A stretch of 64,000 nt of DNA from an uncultured Pseudophaeobacter sp. (GTDB lineage: Bacteria > Pseudomonadota > Alphaproteobacteria > Rhodobacterales > Rhodobacteraceae): NCBI GenBank assembly GCA_905479575.1, contig CAJQNB010000032.1:62001-126000 (forward strand), read 5' to 3'. The first letter of the stretch is position 1; every line of letters starts with the position of its first letter. Under the pieces are notes generated by a model that was not told the DNA's origin, did no database searches, and worked only from the letters and a program-made list of their open reading frames with translations. Positions 8,825-17,230 of this stretch are shown piece by piece. The position numbers were made by a program, and so were the translations under genes.

Positions 8825-9352
8825 CTAGAAACGAAACGCCGCGCCGATAGAAATCCGGCTGGGGGATTGACCTTGATGTGCTGCCGACCCTAACGGCGCG
8901 TGATGCAGGTATTCACCTGTCAACTGCAGCGCACGGTTCAGGGAGACCCGAACGCCAATGCCCAAAGTGTTGGTCTCTTCCTGGCCGCTAACTGCCTGCT
9001 CCCGCTGGTGCCCCAAAGAAATATAGCCAAGGCTGTGGCCAAAATCATATCCAGCCCGCAGGCTCACCTGCTCTGTCCTGGCTGTGGCTCCAAATCCAGA
9101 CAGCAAAGAGCCGTTGCCGCGACTGTAGGTTCCACCCAGCACAAGTTGCCCATAGTCCCTGTCAGCGGAAAACTCCAAGCTGTCATCAGCCTGGTTAAAG
9201 CTTTCGTCTGTTGCGCCGATTTGTTCGTGTTGAGGTGAGAAAAAGTTGGGAGAGTTCCAGTCCCCGGACATCGCCGGAACGGCCACAGCCGAAAACGTGC
9301 CCACAGCGAGCAATAGTCCGATTTTTGTCCAATTTATCTGCGCAGCGGGCAT
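8825..9352 (-). CDS. Small outer-membrane beta-barrel protein, hypothetical
   Basis: 175 residues. A signal peptide (about 1-27, ending near AVPAMSG) is followed by alternating polar/aromatic strands (YGQLVLGGTYS, VSLRAGYDFG, LGYISLGHQRE, LQLTGEYLHHAP) and a C-terminal RISIGAAFRF. The final Phe and alternating pattern are the usual beta-signal for BAM-dependent insertion. The size suits an 8-strand barrel. No enzymatic motif is seen. It lies upstream of, and in the same direction as, the cysS leader with only 59 bases between, so read-through into the cysS operon is possible. Confidence 0.6.
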   Translation of the reverse strand: MPAAQINWTKIGLLLAVGTFSAVAVPAMSGDWNSPNFFSPQHEQIGATDESFNQADDSLEFSADRDYGQLVLGGTYSRGNGSLLSGFGATARTEQVSLRAGYDFGHSLGYISLGHQREQAVSGQEETNTLGIGVRVSLNRALQLTGEYLHHAPLGSAAHQGQSPSRISIGAAFRF

Positions 9353-9667
9353 GATTTCTTGCCTGTTCTAGCGCCGTTCACAGCGCGGTATGTCCTGAGC
9401 CTCCATTTTCGGAGAAATACCTTAACGAGCTGTTCCATTTTTTCAGGGAAAGGGCTCGAAACGGAAAGAAAATCTGCGCCCTCAGCCAGAGGCGGCTGAG
9501 GGAAAGGAACATTGTTGAAAAACCGCTGAAATGGCCCTGGAGCCATAGCCTTCCATCGCAACGGTCGCGCATGAAAAAGAGGTCGCATTTTTCACACAAG
9601 TCGCAAACAGGTTAGAATCGGTCCTAAAAACCGCCAAGGCTGTACGGGGGAACAGGAGGAATTCTTT
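9353..9667. other. Intergenic region, promoter side of the barrel gene and MttB
   Basis: No credible gene on either strand; the two overlapping minus-strand ORFs here lack ribosome sites and family features. It holds a hairpin CCTCAGCC/GGCTGAGG (9480-9501). A promoter-like pair TTCACA...TTAGAA (about 9590-9617) faces right, 5' of the small ORF and the mttB-like gene. Confidence 0.4.
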
Positions 9668-9775
9668 ATGCGAGCCGAACGCTGTGTCGTTAATCTGGTC
9701 TGGCGCACGATTGGTGCCACCAGAGGCCTGGCCGCCCGCGGGCGCCCTGGCGGGGTGTTGTCTTCAGCTCTTTGA
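9668..9775 (+). CDS. Possible 35-residue upstream ORF before the MttB-like gene
   Basis: The ORF runs from ATG 9668 to TGA 9775. A perfect AGGAGG sits at 9654-9659, 8 bases before the ATG. The product begins MRAERCVVNLVWRTIGATRG and is Arg/Gly-rich with no recognised domain. It ends 36 bases before the methyltransferase ATG. A GC-rich palindrome (CGCCCGCGGGCG) falls inside the ORF. It could be a leader peptide or a small protein, or a chance ORF next to a good Shine-Dalgarno sequence. Confidence 0.35.
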   Translation: MRAERCVVNLVWRTIGATRGLAARGRPGGVLSSAL

Positions 9776-9811
9776 AACACCTTTGCTTTTCCTGCATCAA
9801 GGAACCTCACC

Positions 9812-11368
9812 ATGACCAATCAAACTGCCAGCCCGCCCCCTGCCTCCGTGCGTAGCGGGGGCCGCGCCGCACGTCGAACCGCCCGTGCCAGCGCCCTGCC
9901 CGATCATCTGCGTCCCATTCGCCCCGGCATGGAGGGCGGCACTCTCAAACCGCTCACCCAGGAGGGAATGGAAAAAATTCACAGAGCTGCGCTGGATGCG
10001 CTGGAACATATCGGCCTGGCAGATGCCCCACCCAGTGGTATCGGCCACCTGACACAGGCGGGCTGCATCCTGGGCGAGGATGGCCGCATCCGCTTTCCCC
10101 GCGCCCTGGTGGAGGACATGCTGGCCAAGGCCAACCGCTCCGTTACCCTGTTCAGCCGGGACGGCAAACATGATCTTGAGCTGTCAGGGAACCGCGTACA
10201 CTACGGCACGGCCGGCGCTGCGGTTCATTTGGTCGATGTCCAGGGGCGCCACTACCGCGATTCAACGGTTCAGGATCTGCACGATGCCTCCCGGATCTGT
10301 GACAAGCTTGATAATATCCATTTTGTTCAACGCCCTATGGTCTGCCGCGACATCGCGGACAATATGGAGATGGACCTGAATTCGATCTACGCCACCACAT
10401 CTGGCACCACCAAACATATCGGCACCTCCTTTTCAGAACCGGGATTTGTTGCCCCGGCAATGGAGATGCTGCACCTCTTGGCAGGTGGAGAAGACAAATG
10501 GCGCGCCCGTCCCTTTGTCTCCAACTCCAACTGCTTTGTGGTGCCGCCGATGAAATTTGCCACCGAAAGCTGCCAAGTGATGGAGGAGTGCATCAAACAT
10601 GGCATGCCCGTGCTGCTGCTCTCTGCCGGAATGGCTGGGGCCACGGCACCTTCAACCATCGCAGGTGCCATCACCCAGGCGGTGGCAGAATGCCTTGCGG
10701 GGTTGGTCTATGTGAATGCGGTGAAACCCGGTGCCCCGGCGATTTTTGGCACCTGGCCCTTTGGCCTGGATCTGCGCACCGGTGCCATGACCGGCGGATC
10801 CGGTGAACAGGCGCTGCTGACAGCGGGTTGCGCCCAGATGCACAAATTCTACGACCTGCCAGGCGGTGCGGCTGCCGGCATCGCAGATTCCAAACTGCCC
10901 GACATGCAGGCTGGATGGGAGCAAATGTGTTCTAATGTCATGGCCGGGCTCTCGGGCCTCAACATGGTCTATGAGGCCGCCGGCATGCATGCCTCCCTAT
11001 TGGGGTTTTGCCATGAATCCCTGATCTTGGGCGACGACCTTATTGGACAGGCGCTGCGCTGTGTGCGCGGGATTGAGGTCACAGATGAGACCCTGGCGCT
11101 GGATCAGATGGCCGAGGTCTGTCTGAATGGCCCGGGGCACTATCTGGGCACCAGCCAGACCCTGGGGCGCATGCAGGCGGATTATGTGTATCCGGCGCTA
11201 GGGGATCGCACCTCGCCAAAGGAATGGGTTGAGCTGGGCAAACCGGACCTGCTGCACAAGGCCACAGCCCGTAAGGAGCAAATCCTGTCAGAACGATCAG
11301 CCGCCCGGTTTGATCCGGTGCTGGACGCAGAGATACGCGCCCGGTTCAACATTCACCTGGGAACGTGA
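9812..11368 (+). CDS. MttB-family methyltransferase (non-pyrrolysine)
   Basis: 518 residues. The MttB superfamily transfers a methyl group from a quaternary or tertiary amine to a corrinoid protein. The TIM-barrel pattern typical of roseobacter trimethylamine/glycine-betaine methyltransferase homologues is clear (RPGMEGG near the start, then the long GTAGAAVHLVD and AGMAGATAPSTIAGA segments). The frame is open throughout with no in-frame TAG, so it is not a pyrrolysine enzyme and trimethylamine itself is less likely; a quaternary amine such as glycine betaine is the likelier class of substrate. No corrinoid protein lies next to it. A RACo-type activator is encoded 26 kb away. Confidence 0.8.
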   Translation: MTNQTASPPPASVRSGGRAARRTARASALPDHLRPIRPGMEGGTLKPLTQEGMEKIHRAALDALEHIGLADAPPSGIGHLTQAGCILGEDGRIRFPRALVEDMLAKANRSVTLFSRDGKHDLELSGNRVHYGTAGAAVHLVDVQGRHYRDSTVQDLHDASRICDKLDNIHFVQRPMVCRDIADNMEMDLNSIYATTSGTTKHIGTSFSEPGFVAPAMEMLHLLAGGEDKWRARPFVSNSNCFVVPPMKFATESCQVMEECIKHGMPVLLLSAGMAGATAPSTIAGAITQAVAECLAGLVYVNAVKPGAPAIFGTWPFGLDLRTGAMTGGSGEQALLTAGCAQMHKFYDLPGGAAAGIADSKLPDMQAGWEQMCSNVMAGLSGLNMVYEAAGMHASLLGFCHESLILGDDLIGQALRCVRGIEVTDETLALDQMAEVCLNGPGHYLGTSQTLGRMQADYVYPALGDRTSPKEWVELGKPDLLHKATARKEQILSERSAARFDPVLDAEIRARFNIHLGT

Positions 11369-11380
11369 ACCAAAAACAGC

Positions 11381-11406
11381 ACAGGCGAGGATCCCTCCTC
11401 GCCTGT
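11381..11406 (+). terminator. Hairpin after the MttB-like gene
   Basis: ACAGGCGAGG pairs with CCTCGCCTGT over a 6-base loop, 13 bases after the stop codon. No T-run follows, so it is either a weak terminator or a 3' stabiliser between the convergent mttB-like and sufS genes. Confidence 0.55.
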
Positions 11407-11466
11407 ACCAAATCAACCTGTGCCTAATTAGCCTGTGTCAAATTTGCTTGCGCGTCTTATTTGCTC

Positions 11467-12687
11467 TTAAGCGAACAACTCATGTGCCAGTTCTAGCGCC
11501 TCGATCAAAGTATCGACCTCTGCCTTGGTATTATAGGCGCCAAAGGACGCGCGACAGGTGGCGGTGACGCCCAGATGATCCATCAAGGGGCCAGCGCAGT
11601 GATGACCGGCCCGCACCGCGACGCCCTTTTTGTCTAGAATGGTGGAGATGTCATGGGCATGAGCAGCGCCCTCCATAGTAAAGCTGAAAATCGCTGCTTT
11701 GCCTGTGGCTTGCCCCTGGATATTGATCCAGTTCAATCCCTGCAACCGGGCCATGGCATGTTCACGCACCTCGGCTTCATGGGCGGCGATATTCTCCATC
11801 CCCAGATCCATCATGTAATTCAGCGCCACACCCAAGCCGATGGTTTGCACAATCCCCGGCGTTCCGGCTTCAAACATCATCGGCGGATCATTGTAGATCA
11901 CCGCCTCCTTGGAGACCTCGCGGATCATATCGCCACCGCCCAGGAAAGGCCGCATCTCTGCCATGCGGTCAGGATGCACATAAATCGCCCCCGACCCGGA
12001 AGGCCCGTATAGTTTATGCCCGGTAATGGCAAAGAAATCGCAGCCAAGATCTTGCACATCCACCGGCATATGCACCGCGCTTTGCGAGCCATCGACCAGT
12101 ACCGGGATGCCCTGTGCATGGGCGCCTGCAGTGATGGCTTTGACGTCAACAACGGTACCCAACACATTGGAACAGTGGGTAATTGCAATCAGTTTGGTTT
12201 TTGGCGAGATGGCGTCCAGTACCGCCTGTGGATCCAGGCTGCCGTCGGCGGCGGTATCCACCCATTTGATCACCACCCCCTGACGTTCGCGCAGGAAATG
12301 CCAGGGCACAATATTGGCGTGATGTTCCATCACCGACAACAGGATTTCATCCCCTGCCTGAAGCCGCGGCATGGCCCAGCTATAGGCCACCATATTGATG
12401 CCCTCGGTGGTGCCCGAATTCAGAATGATACTGTCTTCGCTTGCCGCATTCAGGAACTTGGCAATGACGCCACGCACGCCTTCATATTTTTCGGTGGCGA
12501 GATTGGAAAGATAGTGCAACCCCCTGTGAACATTTGAATATTCTTGCGAGTAGGCTTGGGTAATTGCATCAATCACCACCTGCGGCTTTTGCGCCGAGGC
12601 CCCATTGTCCAGATAGGTCAGCGGCTTTCCGTTCACCTGCCGGGACAGAATTGGGAAATCGCTGCGGATTTTTTCGACATCATACAT
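11467..12687 (-). CDS. sufS: Cysteine desulfurase, SufS type
   Basis: 406 residues. A PLP enzyme taking sulfur from cysteine for the SufBCD scaffold. Visible features are the PLP lysine in TGHKLYGPSGSG and the group II active-site loop RAGHHCAGP carrying the catalytic Cys near the C-terminus. ATG 12687 (MYDVEKIRSDFPILS) matches the family start and overlaps the upstream YIP1 gene by 8 bases. It is the last gene of the iscR-suf operon. SufE, the usual partner, is not encoded in the window. Confidence 0.95.
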   Translation of the reverse strand: MYDVEKIRSDFPILSRQVNGKPLTYLDNGASAQKPQVVIDAITQAYSQEYSNVHRGLHYLSNLATEKYEGVRGVIAKFLNAASEDSIILNSGTTEGINMVAYSWAMPRLQAGDEILLSVMEHHANIVPWHFLRERQGVVIKWVDTAADGSLDPQAVLDAISPKTKLIAITHCSNVLGTVVDVKAITAGAHAQGIPVLVDGSQSAVHMPVDVQDLGCDFFAITGHKLYGPSGSGAIYVHPDRMAEMRPFLGGGDMIREVSKEAVIYNDPPMMFEAGTPGIVQTIGLGVALNYMMDLGMENIAAHEAEVREHAMARLQGLNWINIQGQATGKAAIFSFTMEGAAHAHDISTILDKKGVAVRAGHHCAGPLMDHLGVTATCRASFGAYNTKAEVDTLIEALELAHELFA

Positions 12688-13273
12688 TTTCGAGCAGTCC
12701 AAGGTTTGCAGGCCCAAGCAGCCCGACGATAAAGATCATGGCAAAGAACATCACGATCGAGGCCATCAGAACAACCGCAAAGGAGCGCCAAAGAGAGGCA
12801 AACCCATGCGCTTCATTGACAAAATTCAACAGCACAAAGAGCAACACAAGGCCAATCAGCAAAAACATCATGCTGCCCAGCGGGGGCAACACCAGCAAAA
12901 CCACTATCCCCAGGCCCATGAGGGCGAGCTGAAGCAGCTGATCCCAGACCAGCAGCGCGAGAATAGGCATAAACTGGCCGGTTCCACCAAGCCAGCGGCC
13001 ACCGAATGTGAGCATGGTGGCAAAGACAACGCTTCTGATGGCGGACACCATCATCGACAACCCCGGCGAGTCCGGCGACATGTCAAAAATGGGCAATTCA
13101 CTGCTACTGGGAGCGATTAGGCCCAAGACCCCAAAAAACAAGGCATTCAGAACAACCGCCAAGAACAGGCCGGTCCAAATGGCTTCATTCGGCCATTGCC
13201 GCAACAGGATACTTCGGGCGGCCACACCAGGCTGGCGCAGGGTCAGGATCATAAATGACCACAGAAACCTCAT
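12680..13273 (-). CDS. YIP1-family membrane protein (second copy)
   Basis: 197 residues, with five hydrophobic segments spanning most of the protein after residue 40 (AIWTGLFLAVVLNALFFGVL onward). This is the YIP1-domain type seen in alphaproteobacterial suf loci. ATG 13273 overlaps the preceding YIP1 gene by 4 bases (ATGA). Function unknown; two adjacent YIP1 genes inside a suf operon suggest a membrane function tied to Fe-S assembly, but this is inference. Confidence 0.65.
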   Translation of the reverse strand: MRFLWSFMILTLRQPGVAARSILLRQWPNEAIWTGLFLAVVLNALFFGVLGLIAPSSSELPIFDMSPDSPGLSMMVSAIRSVVFATMLTFGGRWLGGTGQFMPILALLVWDQLLQLALMGLGIVVLLVLPPLGSMMFLLIGLVLLFVLLNFVNEAHGFASLWRSFAVVLMASIVMFFAMIFIVGLLGPANLGLLENV

Positions 13274-13767
13274 GCTTTCACCTGGGGTTTGGCCCAATAG
13301 CCCTGATACATGCCAGAGATCCAGAACCACAAAAAGACAGTGAACCAGAGCCCACCAACCAGGGTCAACTCACGTCCCGGGCCAATCATGCCCGCGACTA
13401 GCCCATTCAGCAGCATCAGCGGGCTGGCAGCAAGAAAGCTCCAGAACAGCGCCAGACGCGCCGCATGGCTTTCGCCAGTGCCGCGCAGAACACGGGCGAT
13501 GACATGGGCAATCAACGCCAGGGTATATAGCGCCAGCGGAGCAACAAAAATGATGCCAAACAAGGCGTTGCTAAGCAACATTGTCTGTTCCTGCCCGGTC
13601 AAATGCGCCTCGCGCGCCAGGCTGGGCATGCGTGAGATGAACATCAAAGCACAGCCAGCCATCAGGATCGCCAAAAACCGATCTTCACGAGGGCCCATGG
13701 TCAAGAGCCGCGCAAACACCCTGCGCGGCCCCCGATAAGTTGCAAGGATATCTCCGGTGATCGCCAT
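13270..13767 (-). CDS. YIP1-family membrane protein (first copy)
   Basis: 165 residues with about four transmembrane segments (LAILMAGCALMFISRM, ALFGIIFVAPLALYTLALIAH, ALFWSFLAASPLMLLNG, LVGGLWFTVFLWFWISGMY). It belongs to the YIP1-like group. Its ATG abuts the sufD stop codon (TAAATG), so it is translated from the same mRNA. It is followed by a second, overlapping YIP1 gene, probably an old duplication. Function unknown. Confidence 0.65.
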   Translation of the reverse strand: MAITGDILATYRGPRRVFARLLTMGPREDRFLAILMAGCALMFISRMPSLAREAHLTGQEQTMLLSNALFGIIFVAPLALYTLALIAHVIARVLRGTGESHAARLALFWSFLAASPLMLLNGLVAGMIGPGRELTLVGGLWFTVFLWFWISGMYQGYWAKPQVKA

Positions 13768-15048
13768 TTAGCGACGCCGCGACAGCCAGCCTTCCAGGCG
13801 GGCAACAATGGCAGCAGAGATGTCACCGTCTTCGATCTCTTCCACCGCTTCCGCAAGGAACGCCAGGGTCAAAAGATCCGTTGCCTCCGAAACCGGGACC
13901 CCACGCGAGCGCAGATAGAACAGGGCCTCGTCGTCAATGGCGCCGGTGGTGGAACCATGGGAACAAATCACATCGTCGGCATAGATTTCCAGCTCTGGCT
14001 TGGCCAGGAACTGGCTGTCATCATCCAAAAGCAGCGATTGGCTGATCTGGTAGCCATCGGTTTTCTGAGCCCCCTCTTTGACGAGGATCTTGCCCTGAAA
14101 CACACCGGTGGCCCCATTGCGCAGCACCTTTTTGAACACCTGACGGCTTTCGCAGTTTACCGCATCATGGGTGATGAACACCGTGTCATCATGGTGGAAT
14201 TCCCCGTCGCCCACACAGGCACCGGCGATATGGGCAATGGCGTCATCGCCCAACAGCTCAACCACGGCCTCGTTGCGGGTCAGAATGCCATTCACCGTGA
14301 GGGTGAAGCTTTTGAATACCGATTCAGTGCCCAGGCGGGCAAACAGATGGGTCGCAGCCCGACGTTCATGATCCCGCCCCTGGGCGCGCACCAGATGCAG
14401 CTTGCCAGTGTCGGCAATGTCGATCTCCATACATTTGTTGAACCGCGCGGCGGCCGGACCGTTTTCCAGGATCGTGGCCTCGGCGCCGGATTCAACCCGG
14501 ATCACGTGATGCAGGATAGCGTCTGACCCCTCATCCGAATGCACATAGATGAGGTTGATTGGCTTGCTGGGTTTGCCTGTCACGTGGATGGCAACACCGT
14601 CCTGGGCAAAGGCGGTGTTCAACGCCGCCAGTGGGCGCTGCACCGGAGCCTGACCGCGCGCTTCCAGAACCCCGTACAGATCTTTGGCCCAGTGGATGTC
14701 TTGACCGCAGATATCAGAAATTCGGTCGATCTGGACCCCTTCCAGGCTCAGATCATCCGAGGCCTCGGCATTATAGACGCCATCCACAAAAACGACCTTC
14801 AAGCGGTCGAATTCATTGAACATTGGCGCTTCATCCATGGTGAATACCGCCGCCTTTGTGGCCTCGGGTGAGGTCAGCGTATCTGGGCGGGTATATTTCC
14901 AGTATTCATCGCGCCGGCTTGGCAACCCCATGGTCTGCACCCGTGACAGCGCCGCCTGACGTGCCGCCGCAAGGCAACCGCCCTGCGGCAGGCTCAGCGC
15001 CGCCAGCCGTGCCTCGGTGGCACTTTGTTTCACATCAGCCAATGCCAT
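13768..15048 (-). CDS. sufD: Fe-S cluster scaffold protein SufD
   Basis: 426 residues. Part of the SufBC2D complex that builds Fe-S clusters. The conserved C-terminal beta-helix segment is present: GDGEFHHDDTVFITHDAVNCES, KILVKEGAQKTDGYQ and the motif DDVICSHGSTTGAIDDEALFY, whose His is essential in E. coli SufD. ATG 15048 follows the sufC stop by one base and has GGAGG upstream. Its short spacing to sufC implies balanced translation of the complex. Confidence 0.93.
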   Translation of the reverse strand: MALADVKQSATEARLAALSLPQGGCLAAARQAALSRVQTMGLPSRRDEYWKYTRPDTLTSPEATKAAVFTMDEAPMFNEFDRLKVVFVDGVYNAEASDDLSLEGVQIDRISDICGQDIHWAKDLYGVLEARGQAPVQRPLAALNTAFAQDGVAIHVTGKPSKPINLIYVHSDEGSDAILHHVIRVESGAEATILENGPAAARFNKCMEIDIADTGKLHLVRAQGRDHERRAATHLFARLGTESVFKSFTLTVNGILTRNEAVVELLGDDAIAHIAGACVGDGEFHHDDTVFITHDAVNCESRQVFKKVLRNGATGVFQGKILVKEGAQKTDGYQISQSLLLDDDSQFLAKPELEIYADDVICSHGSTTGAIDDEALFYLRSRGVPVSEATDLLTLAFLAEAVEEIEDGDISAAIVARLEGWLSRRR

Positions 15049-15049
15049 C

Positions 15050-15805
15050 TCAGGAAACCTCCGCCAGGATACCAGCATAGCCGTTGTTTTCGACTTCCAT
15101 TGCCAGCTCTGGTCCACCGGTTTTTACGATTTTGCCGTCAGCCAGAATATGCACAACATCGGGTTTGATATGGTCCAGCAAGCGCTGGTAGTGGGTGATC
15201 ACCAGAAAGCCACGGCCCTCATCGCGCAGGGCATTGACGCCTTCGGCAACCAGCTTCATCGCGTCGACATCAAGGCCCGAGTCGGTTTCATCCAGGATGC
15301 ACATCTTGGGCTCAAGCATGGCCATCTGCAGGATTTCATTGCGCTTTTTCTCACCACCGGAGAAGCCCACATTGACCGGACGCTTCAGCATATCAGCGTC
15401 GATCTTCAGCTCCTTGGCCTTGGCGCGGATGGATTTGAGGAAGTCTGCCGCTGACAGCTCTTCTTCACCGCGGGCCTTGCGCTGGGAATTCACTGCGGTG
15501 CGCAGGAAAGTCATGTTGCCAACACCGGGGATTTCAACCGGGTATTGGAAGGCCAGGAACACACCCAATGCGGCGCGCTCTTCCGGGTCCAGCTCCAGCA
15601 GGTCTTCACCCGACAGGGTGGCACTGCCTTCGGTGACTTCATAGCCATCGCGACCCGACAGAACATAAGACAGTGTCGACTTGCCAGAGCCATTAGGCCC
15701 CATGATCGCATGCACCTTGCCGGCCTCAACAGTCAGGTCCAGACCTTTCAGGATCTGTTTGTCCTCGTCTTCAAGTTTGACGTGCAGGTTTTTGATTTCG
15801 AGCAT
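15050..15805 (-). CDS. sufC: Fe-S assembly ATPase SufC
   Basis: 251 residues, an ABC-type ATPase without membrane domain. Walker A is GPNGSGKST (36-44), the signature is FSGGEKKRNEILQ, and Walker B is CILDETDSGLD followed by the H-loop VITHY. It powers the SufB-SufD scaffold. The ATG at 15805 has an AGGAA-like element and sits 33 bases after the pyruvyl-transferase gene. Confidence 0.96.
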   Translation of the reverse strand: MLEIKNLHVKLEDEDKQILKGLDLTVEAGKVHAIMGPNGSGKSTLSYVLSGRDGYEVTEGSATLSGEDLLELDPEERAALGVFLAFQYPVEIPGVGNMTFLRTAVNSQRKARGEEELSAADFLKSIRAKAKELKIDADMLKRPVNVGFSGGEKKRNEILQMAMLEPKMCILDETDSGLDVDAMKLVAEGVNALRDEGRGFLVITHYQRLLDHIKPDVVHILADGKIVKTGGPELAMEVENNGYAGILAEVS

Positions 15806-15838
15806 TTTTTCCTCGTCTCTTTTCTCTTGGTCGCGCCC

Positions 15839-16666
15839 TCAGGCGGTCCCTGTGTTCTGCTCAGCGCGCAGGCGCGCAGGAAAGCTGTTACGCAGATCGG
15901 CCTGGGCGCGCGCAATGCCCGCGCCATAAGCCAGCTCTGCCGGTTGATTATTGTTTCGCAAATGATCCGGGATCTGGTCCCAGGCCAGCGGAGAAATAAG
16001 CACCCGCCCGATCGAGGCGGCATAGTCGCGGTATTTCAGATGCCCCTGATCGCCAGGCGAAACCCAGGTCGAGGCCACGCCATAGGCATCCGCCGTGATC
16101 AACCCATGCAATGAGGCCGCATAGATGTGATCGCAGGCGCTGATCTGGCCACAGACCGTGGCTGGGTCCTTACGCGGATCAATCAGCAAGATCTCCTCAC
16201 TGCTGTTCGCCAAGGTCTGAATCCCGGGATCTTCCATCTGGCTGTGATGGGGAACCAGGCCGATCCGGTGGGTTTTTGATGGCGCCGGCGCAAGGACATC
16301 TGCCACCAACAGTCCAGGGTCGCCAAAGCGTTGAGTTTTCACCCCCAACAGCGAAGCCGTGATAGGACCGCGCAGCAAGGCAATGTTTACATTTGATAAA
16401 AACTCTGTCGACGCAACCGCGTGCAGCAGGCCAGAGCCCCAGATCACCGGTTTCTGCGCATAGGTCTTTGCCTCGGAATATTTGCGCCGGGCAATTTGCA
16501 GGATCGAGCCAATGGCATAAAGATCCGCCTGACCGGGGCCAGCATGTCGCACCTCATGGCCACTCAGATGCGCCACCACAAGGCGAGAAAGCGCGTCGCC
16601 AAAATTTGGCACCGCTTTCCACCAGAACAGGCGCAAAGGCGTGATATGTGAGGGCGTTGCCAGCAT
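15839..16666 (-). CDS. Polysaccharide pyruvyl transferase family protein
   Basis: 275 residues. The N-terminal WWKAVPNFGDALS and the central WGSGLLHA and LLRGPITASLLGV segments match the ExoV/CsaB-type pyruvyl transferases that ketalise surface sugars with phosphoenolpyruvate. The C-terminal SLHGLITADAYGV is also typical. It starts 2 bases after the YbjQ-like gene and sits inside the suf operon, where its link to Fe-S assembly is not obvious. Fe-S dependence of the enzyme is not indicated by any Cys motif. Confidence 0.8.
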   Translation of the reverse strand: MLATPSHITPLRLFWWKAVPNFGDALSRLVVAHLSGHEVRHAGPGQADLYAIGSILQIARRKYSEAKTYAQKPVIWGSGLLHAVASTEFLSNVNIALLRGPITASLLGVKTQRFGDPGLLVADVLAPAPSKTHRIGLVPHHSQMEDPGIQTLANSSEEILLIDPRKDPATVCGQISACDHIYAASLHGLITADAYGVASTWVSPGDQGHLKYRDYAASIGRVLISPLAWDQIPDHLRNNNQPAELAYGAGIARAQADLRNSFPARLRAEQNTGTA

Positions 16667-16668
16667 CG

Positions 16669-16983
16669 TCAGCCGATCACCACTGCGGTGCCGCTGGCCG
16701 AAACCATCAGCATCGAATTGCCAACGACCTCGTAGTCGAGATCAACGCCAACAACCGCATTGGCGCCTTTATCGCGGGCGCGGTCTTCCAGCTCTGCCAG
16801 CGCGGTTTCACGCGCGTCCTGCAGTTTGCTTTCATAGGCGCCAGAGCGCCCGCCGACGATATCGGTGATCGAAGCAAAGACATCGCGCACCACATTGGCG
16901 CCCATGATGGCCTCGCCCACGACGATGCCCTTGTATTCAGCGATCTGATAACCTTCGACGGAAGGTGTGGTTGTGACAATCAT
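16669..16983 (-). CDS. YbjQ-family (DUF74) protein
   Basis: 104 residues. The family signature is nearly complete: [21 protein letters not shown]-like [26 protein letters not shown], and [12 protein letters not shown] toward the C-terminus. YbjQ proteins form small oligomers; they are sometimes called heavy-metal-binding, but this is not established. ATG 16983 is chosen because homology begins there. It lies within the suf operon, 4 bases after the 80-residue ORF. Confidence 0.85.
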   Translation of the reverse strand: MIVTTTPSVEGYQIAEYKGIVVGEAIMGANVVRDVFASITDIVGGRSGAYESKLQDARETALAELEDRARDKGANAVVGVDLDYEVVGNSMLMVSASGTAVVIG

Positions 16984-16987
16984 TTCT

Positions 16988-17230
16988 TCAACTCTTTTCC
17001 AGCGCTTTTCCATCCGGAATTCCTACTTCAACCATAACTTCCAAAATGGCCTTTTTCTTTTCGGGTAGTAGAGGTTGGCGAAGCTGCTTCTTCCTCGACG
17101 AGCCATCACGGTTCAGTTGTGGGTCAGGATGGTTTAAGGCTATGGCTTTGCACTCAGATATCCAGCACGGCTGAGCGGAGAAACCAAATCTCTGCTTAAC
17201 CAATCCATGAATATCCTTGTACGTTGGCAT
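16988..17230 (-). CDS. Small basic protein inside the suf operon, hypothetical
   Basis: 80 residues. The N-terminal [17 protein letters not shown] followed by CWISECK resembles a short, widespread proteobacterial protein whose copies usually read KTCWIAHVKE and end in a PPEK-AI segment; here [19 protein letters not shown] is the match. Function of that family is unknown to me. It is Lys/Arg-rich and its DNA is visibly lower in GC than sufB and ybjQ on either side. The start overlaps the sufB stop (TAATG), so it is translated with sufB. It may be a recent arrival in the operon. Confidence 0.6.
   Translation of the reverse strand: MPTYKDIHGLVKQRFGFSAQPCWISECKAIALNHPDPQLNRDGSSRKKQLRQPLLPEKKKAILEVMVEVGIPDGKALEKS

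Noticed and set aside
9612-9627. Second Irr-like box near TTAGAATCGGTCCTAA
   Set aside because: Spacer is 4 bases instead of 3 and the right arm is imperfect, so it fits the consensus poorly and may be part of a promoter.
9334-9819. Minus-strand frames at 9334-9588, 9378-9599 and 9592-9819
   Set aside because: No ribosome sites, mutually overlapping, and low-quality composition.
9812-11368. Pyrrolysine-coding trimethylamine methyltransferase
   Set aside because: The frame is open to the natural stop with no in-frame TAG, and no pyl genes are present.
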